Shown: positions 1 through 7,391 of the stretch, piece after piece
How the letters are laid out: each line of letters starts with the position of its first letter
Position numbering within the stretch: the stretch's first letter is position 1
Source of the DNA: Solwaraspora sp. WMMD791
GTDB taxonomy: Bacteria > Actinomycetota > Actinomycetes > Mycobacteriales > Micromonosporaceae
Assembly: GCF_029581195.1 (NCBI RefSeq)
Contig: NZ_CP120737.1
Location: 3,697,001 to 3,761,000, forward strand
Direction of reading: 5' to 3'
DNA length: 64,000 nucleotides
Translations under genes and position numbers: made by a program
Notes under the pieces: model-generated
Told to the model about the DNA's origin: nothing
Seen by the model: the letters and a program-made list of their open reading frames with translations, nothing else
Database searches by the model: none

Positions 1-277
1 GCAGCCCCAGCCGGCGGGCCAGGTCCTCGTCACCGGTCGGACCGGCCAGCCAGACCGCGGTGCCGTGCGCGGCGGCCGCCGCCAGCAGCGTCTCCTCTGC
101 GGGCTCCGGTGCCGGCGCGGTCACCGGCGAGCCGCCGGCCACGCTGATTGCCGTGGTCAACTCGCTCTCCGCGCCGGCGAAGACCGGAAACCGGCGTACG
201 GTGTCCCACGCTTGCGCCGTGAGCAGCCCGGCCGGCAGCCGGGGCGAGGTGACCAGCAGGACGACCCGGGCGGTCAC
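1..277 (-). CDS. mazG: MazG-family nucleoside triphosphate pyrophosphohydrolase, N-terminal part
   Basis: Only the first 92 codons are inside the window; the C-terminus lies beyond position 1. The GTG start (277-275) overlaps the stop of the upstream lipoprotein gene as GTGA, so the two are translationally coupled. The visible part begins TARVVLLVTSPRLPAGLL and continues AWDTVRRFPVFAGAESELT, matching the poorly conserved N-terminal region that precedes the MazG domain in actinobacterial proteins. The order mfd, SurA-like protein, mazG is common in actinobacteria. MazG enzymes hydrolyse NTPs to NMP and pyrophosphate (house-cleaning). The catalytic EExxE/D region is not in view, so the call rests on context and the N-terminal segment. 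Confidence 0.65.
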   Translation of the reverse strand, partial: MTARVVLLVTSPRLPAGLLTAQAWDTVRRFPVFAGAESELTTAISVAGGSPVTAPAPEPAEETLLAAAAAHGTAVWLAGPTGDEDLARRLGL

Positions 278-963
278 TGCCGTTCGCTGACCGTACCCGA
301 GTCGGTGTCGCCCAGCGGAATGCCGACCGCGATCACGTTGCTCTGGAAGCTGAGCACCGGAAACTCCAGCGGGCGGTAGCGCGGGTTCACCGACACGTCC
401 TGCTCGGCGGCCGCCTCGGCGATCGTGTTCCGGGTGGCCAGGGCCGACCGCAGCTGCTCGCCGTCGAGCTGGCTGGCGGCCTCCTCGTCGGTGACCTCGG
501 CCGGGATCACCCCGGCGGCGCGGCCCCGGTCGACCAGGTCCTGCAACTCCTCCTGGGTCGGCTCGACCAGCTCGCCGCCCTGCAGCCCGGAGATGCAGGT
601 CCACGCCTGCGCCGCCGCCTGCACGTACGCCGAGTCGGCCGGCAGGCCGAACTGCTGACCGTACTGCTCCGGAGTGATCTGCTGGCCGCCGGCCGGCACG
701 TCCAACTGCTCGCAGACGTCAGCCAGGACCAGGGCGCTGACGACCTGCTGGCGGGTCGGCGCAGCGGGGGCACCCTCCGGGGCGGCACCGTCGGCGCCGA
801 GCTGCTCGGTGAGCTCGTCGACGAGGCGGGTCACCTGCTCCTCGGTGTACTGCTCGTCGCCGACATAGGCGGCGACCCCGGGCTGCGACCGGCAGGCGGA
901 CAGTGCGGCGACCCCGACCAGGGCAATGACGGTGATCGACGCCAGGCGACGGACACGCTGCAT
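274..963 (-). CDS. SurA N-terminal-domain-like lipoprotein
   Basis: A 229-residue secreted lipoprotein. The ATG at 963 starts a signal peptide (MQRVRRLASITVIALVGVAA) ending in the lipobox LSAC with Cys24 as the predicted lipid-modified residue. The mature part is Gln/Glu-rich and alpha-helical, with the pattern AYVGDEQYTEEQVTRLVDEL seen in SurA N-terminal chaperone-like domains; no PPIase (parvulin) domain is present. It lies 13 nt downstream of the mfd stop and overlaps mazG by 4 nt, so it belongs to the mfd operon. A longer reading frame extends upstream into mfd but lacks a signal peptide at its start, so it was rejected. The role is inferred as extracytoplasmic chaperone or foldase. Confidence 0.8.
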   Translation of the reverse strand: MQRVRRLASITVIALVGVAALSACRSQPGVAAYVGDEQYTEEQVTRLVDELTEQLGADGAAPEGAPAAPTRQQVVSALVLADVCEQLDVPAGGQQITPEQYGQQFGLPADSAYVQAAAQAWTCISGLQGGELVEPTQEELQDLVDRGRAAGVIPAEVTDEEAASQLDGEQLRSALATRNTIAEAAAEQDVSVNPRYRPLEFPVLSFQSNVIAVGIPLGDTDSGTVSERQ

Positions 964-976
964 GGACGACACTCTC

Positions 977-3900
977 TCACGCACCCTTGCCGGCCGGTGC
1001 ACCGACCCGGGCACTGTCCGTCGACGTCGACGCTGCGCTGCTCGGCGGGTCGCCGAGCAGGTCACGCAGCAGCTGGCCGCACCAGTCGAGCAACGCCTGG
1101 TCACGCAGCGGGTCCCCGCCGATCCGCCGGGTCGTCGGCCGGGGCACGCTGACCTGGTCGACGGCCGACTTGTAGACCGCGTCCGGGTGGTAGCGCTTGA
1201 GCCGCAACTGCTTCGAGTCGGGCAGCACCAGCGGGGCGAACCGGACATGCTTGCCCTGCATCGACACGTCGGTCAGCCCGTACGCCTTCGCCAGCAGCCG
1301 GAACCGCGCCACCGCAACCAGGTTGCCGACCTGCTCCGGTGGTTCACCGTACCGGTCGGTCATCTCGGCGACGATCTCCTGCAACGCGGCGGCGTCGCGG
1401 GCCCCGGCCAGTTTGCGGTACATCTCCAGGCGCAGCCGTTCCACCCCGATGTAGTCGTGCGGCAGGTGCGCGTCCACCGGCAGGTCGACCTTCACCTCGG
1501 CGGCCTCGGCGTCGTCGGGCGTCTCGCCCTTGAAGTTCTGCACCGCCTCGCCGACCATCCGCACGTACAGGTCGAAGCCGACACCCTCGATGTGGCCGGA
1601 CTGTTCGCCGCCGAGCAGGTTGCCGGCACCCCGGATCTCCAGGTCCTTCATCGCCACGTACATGCCGGCGCCCAGCTCGGTGTGCTGGGCGATGGTGGCC
1701 AGCCGCTCATGGGCGTGCTCGGTGAGCGGCTTCTCCCGCGGGTAGAGGAAGTAGGCGTACGCCCGCTCCCGGCCCCGGCCGACCCGGCCCCGGATCTGGT
1801 GCAGCTGGGCCAGGCCGAGCAGGTCGGCCCGCTCCACGATCAGCGTGTTCGCGTTCGGGATGTCGATGCCGGATTCGACGATCGTGGTGCAGACCAGGAC
1901 GTCGAACTCCTTCTCCCAGAAGCCGACCATCACCTTCTCCAGGGCGTCCTCACCCATCTGGCCGTGCGCCACCGCGACCCGCGCCTCCGGCACCAGCTCG
2001 CGCAGCCGCCGGGCCGCCCTGTCGATCGACTCGACCCGGTTGTGCAGGTAGAAGACCTGGCCGTCGCGGAGCAGCTCGCGGTGGATCGCGGCGGCGACCT
2101 GCTTGTCGTCGTACGCGCCGACGGCGGTCAGCACCGGGTGGCGCTCCTCCGGCGGGGTGGCGATGGTCGACATCTCCCGGATTCCGGTGATCGCCATCTC
2201 CAAGGTGCGTGGGATCGGCGTCGCCGACATGGTCAGGACGTCGACCGAGGTACGCAGCGACTTCAGGTGCTCCTTGTGCTCCACCCCGAACCGCTGCTCC
2301 TCATCGACGATGACCAGCCCGAGCTGCTTGAAGCGGGTCGCCGACTGCAGCAGCCGGTGGGTGCCGATGACGATGTCGGCGGTGCCGTCGGCGGCAGCGG
2401 CAAGGGTCTGCTCGGTCTCCTTCGCGGTCTGGAACCGCGACAGCTGGCGGATCTGCACCGGGAACTGGGCCATCCGCTCGGCGAACGTGTTGTAGTGCTG
2501 CTGGGCGAGCAGGGTCGTCGGCACCAGCACCGCCACCTGCTTACCGTCCTGCACCGCCTTGAACGCCGCCCGTACCGCGATCTCGGTCTTGCCGTAACCG
2601 ACGTCGCCGCAGATCAGCCGGTCCATCGGGGTCGACTGCTGCATGTCGGACTTGACCTCGTCGATCGCCGCCAACTGGTCCGGGGTCTCGGTGTACGGGA
2701 AGGCGTCCTCCAGCTCCCGCTGCCACGGGGTGTCCGGCCCGAAGGCGTGCCCCTTGGCGGCCTTGCGGGCCGCGTACAGCTGGATCAGCTGGGCGGCGAT
2801 CTCCCGGACCGCCTTACGGGCCCGCGCCTTGGCCTTCTGCCACTCCGAGCCGCCCATCTTGTGCAGCGTCGGCTGCTCGCCGCCGACGTAGCGGCTGAGC
2901 TGGTCGAGCTGATCGGTCGGCACGAACAGCCGGTCACCGGGCTGGCCGCGCTTCGCCGGGGCGTACTCGATGACCAGGTACTCCCGGTCGGCGCCGTTGA
3001 CCTTGCGCTGCACCAGTTCGACGTAGCGGCCGATGCCGTGCTGTTCGTGCACCACGTGGTCGCCGGCGCGCAGCTCCAACGGGTCGATGGTGTTGCGCCG
3101 GCGGCTCGGCATCTTGCGCATGTCCTTGGTGGACGCGCCCCGGCCGCCGCTGATGTCGGCCCCGGTGACGATCGCCAGCCGGGCCCGTTCGGCGAGGAAG
3201 CCGTTGCCGACCCGGCCGCAGGTGACGATCAGCTCACCGGCTTTCGGCGCGTCCGGCACGGCCTCGGTGAGGGTCGCGCCGAGCCCGGCGTCACGCAGCA
3301 CGCTGACCGAGCGCTGCGCCGGCCCGTGCCCCTCGAAGACCAGCACCACCGACCAGCCGTCGCCGGTCCAGCGTTTGAGGTCGTCGACGACCCGCGCGGT
3401 CTCTCCGTGGTACAGCGGCGCCGGGACGGCGGCCAACGCCACCGCGTCCCCGGCGTCCGGGGTCACACTCACCGGAGCCGGCGCGTCCGCCCACGGCTCG
3501 TCGTCAGAGGTCGAGTCGGTCTCCGCCTCGGTCAGCCCGAACGGCGACAGCGTCCACCACGGCTGGTCGAGCGTCGCGGCCACCGCGCGTACCTCGGCCA
3601 GCGTGCGGAAGGCGGCCGCGCCCAGGTCGATCGGGGCCTGGCCACCGACGGCGGCCGCGGCCCAGCTGGCTTCGAGAAACTCCGCCGAGGTACGGACCAG
3701 ATCGTGCGCCCGGGTGCGGATCCGCTCCGGGTCGCAGAGCAGTACGTGGGTGCCGGCCGGCATGCAGTGCAGCAGCAACTCCATGCTGTCGGTGCCGTCG
3801 AGCAGGGCCGGGGCGAGGGACTCCATGCCTTCGACCGGGATGCCCTCGGCCAGCTTGTCCAGGATCTCGCCCAGCTCGGGGTGCTGCTGGGCCAGCTCGG

Positions 3901-4690
3901 CGGCCCGCCGCCGTACCGGGTCGGTGAGCAGCAACTCCCGGCACGGCGGGGCCCACAGCTGGCCGACGGCCTCGATGGTGCGCTGGTCGGCGACGGCGAA
4001 GGTACGGATCTCCTCCACGTCGTCGCCCCAGAACTCGACCCGGGACGGGTGCTCGTCGGTCGGCGGGAACACGTCCAGGATGCCGCCGCGTACGGCGAAC
4101 TCACCGCGCTTGGTGACCAGGTCGACCCGCGCGTACGCCATGCCGACCAGCCGGTCGACGGTCTCCTCCAGGCTCGCCGTGCCGCCCGGCGTCAGGTGCA
4201 CCGGCTCCAGGTCGCCGAGCCCTTTGAGCTGCGGCTGCAGCACGGACCGGACCGGCGCCACGACCACCCGCAGCGGCACCGTGTGGGTGGCACCATCCTG
4301 CGTCGGGCCGGTGTCGGCGTCGGGGTGCGCCAGCCGGCGCAGCACGGCGAGCCGCCGCCCGACGGTGTCCGATCGTGGTGACAGCCGCTCGTGCGGCAGC
4401 GTCTCCCAGCTCGGGAAGACCGCCACTTGACCGGCCGGCAGCAGGTCGCCGAGGGCGGCGGCCAGGTCGTCGGCCTCCCGGCTGGTCGCGGTGACCGCCA
4501 ACACCGGCCGTCCCGCGCCGCCTGCGGTTGTTTGTGCCGCCACCGCCGCGACCGTGAACGGGCGCAGCGCCGGCGGCGCGGTGACGTCCAGCCCGTCCTT
4601 GTCTGGCGTGGCAACCTTGGCCAGGTCCCGTACCCGGGTCAGGGCGGGATCGGCGAGGGCGGCGCTGAGCAGGCCGGCGAGCGCGGTCAT
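977..4690 (-). CDS. mfd: Transcription-repair coupling factor Mfd
   Basis: A 1237-residue superfamily 2 translocase that removes RNA polymerase stalled at DNA lesions and recruits UvrA. Order of domains: UvrB-like N-terminal region (about 1-400), RNA-polymerase-interacting CarD-like domain around residues 535-600 (GDHVVHEQHGIGRYV), helicase domain with Walker A GDVGYGKTEIA near 694-704 and DEEQ box (VDEEQRFGVEHKEH) near 793, motif III MSATPIPRTL, motif VI QIRGRVGRGRERAYAY, and a C-terminal TRCF domain. The ATG at 4690 (MTALAGLLSAAL) was chosen because residues upstream are basic, low-complexity and unlike the family. Length fits actinobacterial Mfd proteins. First gene of an operon with the SurA-like lipoprotein and mazG. 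Confidence 0.97.
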   Translation of the reverse strand: MTALAGLLSAALADPALTRVRDLAKVATPDKDGLDVTAPPALRPFTVAAVAAQTTAGGAGRPVLAVTATSREADDLAAALGDLLPAGQVAVFPSWETLPHERLSPRSDTVGRRLAVLRRLAHPDADTGPTQDGATHTVPLRVVVAPVRSVLQPQLKGLGDLEPVHLTPGGTASLEETVDRLVGMAYARVDLVTKRGEFAVRGGILDVFPPTDEHPSRVEFWGDDVEEIRTFAVADQRTIEAVGQLWAPPCRELLLTDPVRRRAAELAQQHPELGEILDKLAEGIPVEGMESLAPALLDGTDSMELLLHCMPAGTHVLLCDPERIRTRAHDLVRTSAEFLEASWAAAAVGGQAPIDLGAAAFRTLAEVRAVAATLDQPWWTLSPFGLTEAETDSTSDDEPWADAPAPVSVTPDAGDAVALAAVPAPLYHGETARVVDDLKRWTGDGWSVVLVFEGHGPAQRSVSVLRDAGLGATLTEAVPDAPKAGELIVTCGRVGNGFLAERARLAIVTGADISGGRGASTKDMRKMPSRRRNTIDPLELRAGDHVVHEQHGIGRYVELVQRKVNGADREYLVIEYAPAKRGQPGDRLFVPTDQLDQLSRYVGGEQPTLHKMGGSEWQKAKARARKAVREIAAQLIQLYAARKAAKGHAFGPDTPWQRELEDAFPYTETPDQLAAIDEVKSDMQQSTPMDRLICGDVGYGKTEIAVRAAFKAVQDGKQVAVLVPTTLLAQQHYNTFAERMAQFPVQIRQLSRFQTAKETEQTLAAAADGTADIVIGTHRLLQSATRFKQLGLVIVDEEQRFGVEHKEHLKSLRTSVDVLTMSATPIPRTLEMAITGIREMSTIATPPEERHPVLTAVGAYDDKQVAAAIHRELLRDGQVFYLHNRVESIDRAARRLRELVPEARVAVAHGQMGEDALEKVMVGFWEKEFDVLVCTTIVESGIDIPNANTLIVERADLLGLAQLHQIRGRVGRGRERAYAYFLYPREKPLTEHAHERLATIAQHTELGAGMYVAMKDLEIRGAGNLLGGEQSGHIEGVGFDLYVRMVGEAVQNFKGETPDDAEAAEVKVDLPVDAHLPHDYIGVERLRLEMYRKLAGARDAAALQEIVAEMTDRYGEPPEQVGNLVAVARFRLLAKAYGLTDVSMQGKHVRFAPLVLPDSKQLRLKRYHPDAVYKSAVDQVSVPRPTTRRIGGDPLRDQALLDWCGQLLRDLLGDPPSSAASTSTDSARVGAPAGKGA

Positions 4691-4828
4691 GATCACAACC
4701 TTCGCGGTGGGATACGCCTTGCTGTGCGGCGGTGCACGCCTGGGGCGCACACGCGACGACAACCCCGCGCCCGGTACGGGCGGGGGGTCAGGCCTACCAG
4801 CCTATCCGCCCCGCCCGCTCCGCCGAGG

Positions 4829-5059
4829 TCAGGCGGCCCACCGGTACGGGGTTGCCGCGTCGCCGCGCCGAGGCACCGCGTCGCCGGGTAGTAGTCGTGG
4901 AATGAGGTGCACCAGGGCGAGCGCCTGCGCGCGGTCGACCGGCCACTGGTCGACGTCGTCACCGAGCCGGGACGAGTGCCAGGCCGCGCTGTCGGGCGTG
5001 GTCGCGCAGTCGGGGCCACGCAGACACCGCGGCGGATGGGCACGCTTCGGTAAGAGCAG
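4829..5059 (-). pseudogene. Possible remnant of a small protein gene
   Basis: Between two minus-strand stops is an open frame of 76 codons. Its high third-position GC and protein-like composition (CLRGPDCATTPDSAAWHSS, then GDDVDQWPVDRAQALALVHL) look coding. No ATG, GTG or TTG is placed to start it, and the 5' end contains a TTA codon, rare in this genome. The family is not recognised. It may be the tail of a decayed gene or a chance open frame. Confidence 0.25.
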
Positions 5060-5187
5060 TCATCGAGGAGCCAGGAAGTCGCTCACCGGTCAAGGCCCGG
5101 GAACCTGGAGCGCCAACTCCACCCGGGCCGCCTACAAAACCTCACCACACTTCGACCTGCCACGGTCGACTTGGCCAATCTAGGATT

Positions 5188-5203
5188 ACCTGTCATGTCA
5201 GGT
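5188..5203. promoter_or_regulatory. Near-palindromic operator candidate for the GntR regulator
   Basis: ACCTGTCATGTCAGGT reads the same on both strands except for two symmetric T/T positions. It lies about 80 nt upstream of the GntR start in an otherwise non-coding, AT-richer stretch, the usual place for an autoregulatory GntR site. A TTGACA hexamer follows at 5220-5225. Binding by the adjacent regulator is inferred. Confidence 0.5.
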
Positions 5204-5283
5204 CAAGCCCTGTTCTCTCTTGACATTGACGCTTGAGCGAGATCCGTGATCACATGGGCATACCTGCCACGGAAGTCACGCCC

Positions 5284-5511
5284 ATGCCTGCCTACACGAA
5301 GAAACAGCGCTTGATCGACACGCTGACCTCGCGGATCGAGTCAGGCGAGTACCCACCCGGCGCGAAGCTGCCGTCCGGCACCGAGCTCTGCGCTGAGTTC
5401 GACGTATCCCGTCAAGTGGTCCGCGCCGCGATCGACTGGCTCAAGGCACGTGGCCTCGTCGATGGCGCACCCGGCGCCGGCGTGTTCGTACGGGAACAGT
5501 CGGATCGGTGA
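5284..5511 (+). CDS. Small GntR-family winged-helix regulator
   Basis: A 75-residue protein that is essentially only a GntR winged helix-turn-helix: KKQRLIDTLTSRIESGEYPP, then GAKLPSGTELCAEFDVSRQV with the recognition helix VSRQVVRAAIDWLKARGLV and wing GAPGAGVFV. There is no C-terminal effector-binding domain, a compact architecture common in Micromonosporaceae and Streptomyces. The start at 5284 is supported by GGAAG at 5271-5275, 8 nt upstream, and by the family's usual N-terminus. Earlier in-frame starts (TTG 5233, ATG 5254) would add residues not typical of the family. The near-palindrome at 5188-5203 is a plausible operator. Confidence 0.85.
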   Translation: MPAYTKKQRLIDTLTSRIESGEYPPGAKLPSGTELCAEFDVSRQVVRAAIDWLKARGLVDGAPGAGVFVREQSDR

Positions 5512-5565
5512 CGTAACCGGCCACCGGGGCTGCGGTCGGCATTCGGCGTCGGGCAGGCTCTGCCG

Positions 5566-6471
5566 ATGTCCCGCGCCGCCAAGATTCCGCGTGAGCTGAG
5601 GTCGGCCCCGTTCTCCGGGAGCGAGGCAGTCGCGACCGGCCTGGTCACCTGGGGCATGTTGCGCGGACCCACCTGGCGACGGTTACTCCCCGACGTCTAC
5701 CTGCGGGCGGCTGCGTTCGACGCCGACGACCACCGGATGTGGTGCGAGGCGGTGTCAGTGAAGTTGCCGGTCGGTGGAGCGGTCAGCGGACTGAGCGCCG
5801 CACTGCTGTGGGGTGTCGACCTGCTCCCCCGAGGCGGCGGCCCGGTGCACGTCACCCTGCCCCGCTCGGCCCGGCTGGGCACGCATCCTCGGCTGGCGAT
5901 CTCCCGTCGCACCCTCGACCCGACCGACATCACCATCTTGTTCGGCGGCGTACCGCTGACCACCGAGGTGCGTACCGCGTTCGACCTGGGCCGACTTCTC
6001 CCCCGCGCCGACGCGCTCGCCGCGCTCGACGCCATGCTGCACCGCCGCCTGTTCAAGGTCGACACCCTCACCTGTTACCTGAACGCCCACCCTCGCGGAC
6101 GCGGCATTGCTCAACTGCGCGAGCTCGTCGGGCTTGCCGAGCCACGGACCGAGTCACCGATGGAGTCCCAGCTGCGGCTGCTGCTGCACGACGCCGGACT
6201 GCCCCGCCCGACCGCGCAGTACGAGGTACGCCTGCCGACGGGACGGTTCATCGCCCGGGTCGATCTTGCCTACCCGCAGTGGCGGATCGCGATCGAGTAC
6301 GAAGGTGACCATCACCGGGAGCGTGCCACGTTCCGCCGTGACATCAGCCGGTACAACGCGCTGCGGGCCGCCGGCTGGCTGACGCTGCGCTTCACTGCGA
6401 ACGACGTACTCCGACAAAGCGGGCAACTCACCGATCTGGTTCGACATGCCATCATCCAACAAGGCGGTTGA
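5566..6471 (+). CDS. DUF559 / endonuclease-like domain protein (AbiEi-like N-terminus)
   Basis: A 301-residue protein of a family abundant in actinobacteria. The N-terminal half (GMLRGPTWRRLLPDVYLR, then SGLSAALLWGVDLLPRGG) resembles the AbiEi-type winged helix and transcriptional-regulator region. The C-terminal part has a DUF559/Vsr-like PD-(D/E)xK arrangement: RVDLAYPQWRIAIEYEGDHH with a candidate metal-binding Asp, Glu-Tyr-Glu and Asp-His-His, then RDISRYNALRAAGWLTLRF. Many relatives are annotated as AbiEi antitoxin-like or endonuclease-domain proteins, but function is unproven. No partner toxin gene is adjacent. A long terminator-like hairpin follows 7 nt after the stop. Confidence 0.75.
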   Translation: MSRAAKIPRELRSAPFSGSEAVATGLVTWGMLRGPTWRRLLPDVYLRAAAFDADDHRMWCEAVSVKLPVGGAVSGLSAALLWGVDLLPRGGGPVHVTLPRSARLGTHPRLAISRRTLDPTDITILFGGVPLTTEVRTAFDLGRLLPRADALAALDAMLHRRLFKVDTLTCYLNAHPRGRGIAQLRELVGLAEPRTESPMESQLRLLLHDAGLPRPTAQYEVRLPTGRFIARVDLAYPQWRIAIEYEGDHHRERATFRRDISRYNALRAAGWLTLRFTANDVLRQSGQLTDLVRHAIIQQGG

Positions 6472-6477
6472 ACGGAT

Positions 6478-6534
6478 CGAGGGAACCGTCATTGTCGTCA
6501 TCCGGCAGGTTTAACGACAATGGAGGTTCCCTCG
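6478..6534. terminator. Bidirectional terminator-like hairpin
   Basis: Arms 6478-6498 and 6514-6534 pair over about 19 of 21 positions (GAGGGAACC and CATTGTCGT matched on both sides) around a 15-nt loop. It lies just after the DUF559 gene on the plus strand and after the carboxypeptidase remnant on the minus strand. Confidence 0.75.
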
Positions 6535-6549
6535 CCGCGACGGAGGGGT

Positions 6550-7240
6550 CAGTAGTACACACGTGGGTGCGGCGGGCGGCGACGTCGATCCGGGCGAGTC
6601 CGCCGATCGGGACGATCAGCTGCGGATCGGTGTGCCCGACGTCAAGACCGAACACGATCACCGGCGCAGCGCCAACTCCAGCCTCAACACCACCACCGGT
6701 GCCATCACGACCAGCGCCAAGGCCAACTCCACCACCACGCCAGCGCCAGCCCCACCACCAGCACGGCCGTACTCGGTGAAGGCACGCAACACAAGCGGGC
6801 GCGGCGGGTCGAAGAGGGCGGCACGTAGGGAGGCCAGGGTCAACGGGTGCATCGCGCCCGGCCGGCCCAGGTGCACCAGCACCGAGCCGCCGTGGAAGGC
6901 GACCGTCCCCTGAGCGCGCGGGTGGTAGAGGCCGTGGAGGTGGTGCAGCAGGTTGGTGTTGTCGGAGTAGCCGAGGAACGGCCTCGGGTTCGCCCGCAGC
7001 ACCTCGTCGTCGAGATGGCGGATGACCGTCAGCTGGTCGTCACCGCCGACGGCGCGATCGACGAGGGAGGCATGCGCAGCCCTGGTGGTGGGGTACCCCA
7101 CGGGCACGAGGCCGAGCTGGTCGCGCAGCCGGCGCAGCCCCAGTTCGTACACGTGGGGGTAGACGGCCGCAAGTCCGGCGGAGGGCGACAGAACGGCCAC
7201 CCGGTCCCCGGCCGCACCTTCAACACTGAGCGTCGGCAGG
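6550..7240 (-). pseudogene. Decayed LD-carboxypeptidase (peptidase S66) gene
   Basis: Recognisable S66 segments occur in order on the minus strand but not as one intact protein. They are GDRVAVLSPSAG, YELGLRRLRDQLGLVPVGYP, GGDDQLTVIRHLDDEVLRA, PFLGYSDNTNLLHHL, FHGGSVLVHLGRPGAMHPLT and, in a different frame near 6655-6560, IVFGLDVGHTDPQLIVPIGG. The stretch between YPTTRAAHASLVDRA and GGDDQ lacks about 25 residues found in intact family members. The middle (about 6660-6790) is low-complexity and contains a frame shift, so most of the C-terminal domain is lost. Intact relatives trim cell-wall peptides or cleave peptide antibiotics such as microcin C7. Confidence 0.8.
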
Positions 7241-7391
7241 ACCCTTGCGGAGGCGCAGAAGGGGACATTCCGGTACGGTACGCCGATCGCTGAGACAAGA
7301 CTCACCAGTTTCCCCGCGCCCGGGGGGATCGCCGATAGCATCCAAAGATGTCGGACAGCGCCGTCCCTCGTACTCGCGTGAGGAGCGACCA

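Larger units (their letters stand above)
4691..5283. other. Gene-poor intergenic stretch between mfd and the GntR gene
   Basis: No complete gene is supported here. The part next to mfd (4691-4828) holds the mfd 5' region. 4829-5059 reads as a coding-like minus-strand fragment without a start (listed separately). 5060-5283 is more AT-rich and contains the 16-bp near-palindrome at 5188-5203 and a TTGACA hexamer at 5220-5225, so it is probably the promoter region of the GntR gene. Confidence 0.5.

Noticed and set aside
926-4381. A 1151-codon open frame on the plus strand
   Set aside because: It is antisense to mfd, arginine- and leucine-rich, and arises from the GC bias of the opposite strand's third codon positions; no family is recognisable.
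4693-5043. A 116-codon minus-strand frame between mfd and the GntR gene
   Set aside because: Low-complexity Pro/Arg/Thr protein. A neighbouring frame in the same bases looks more like real coding and is listed as a possible remnant.
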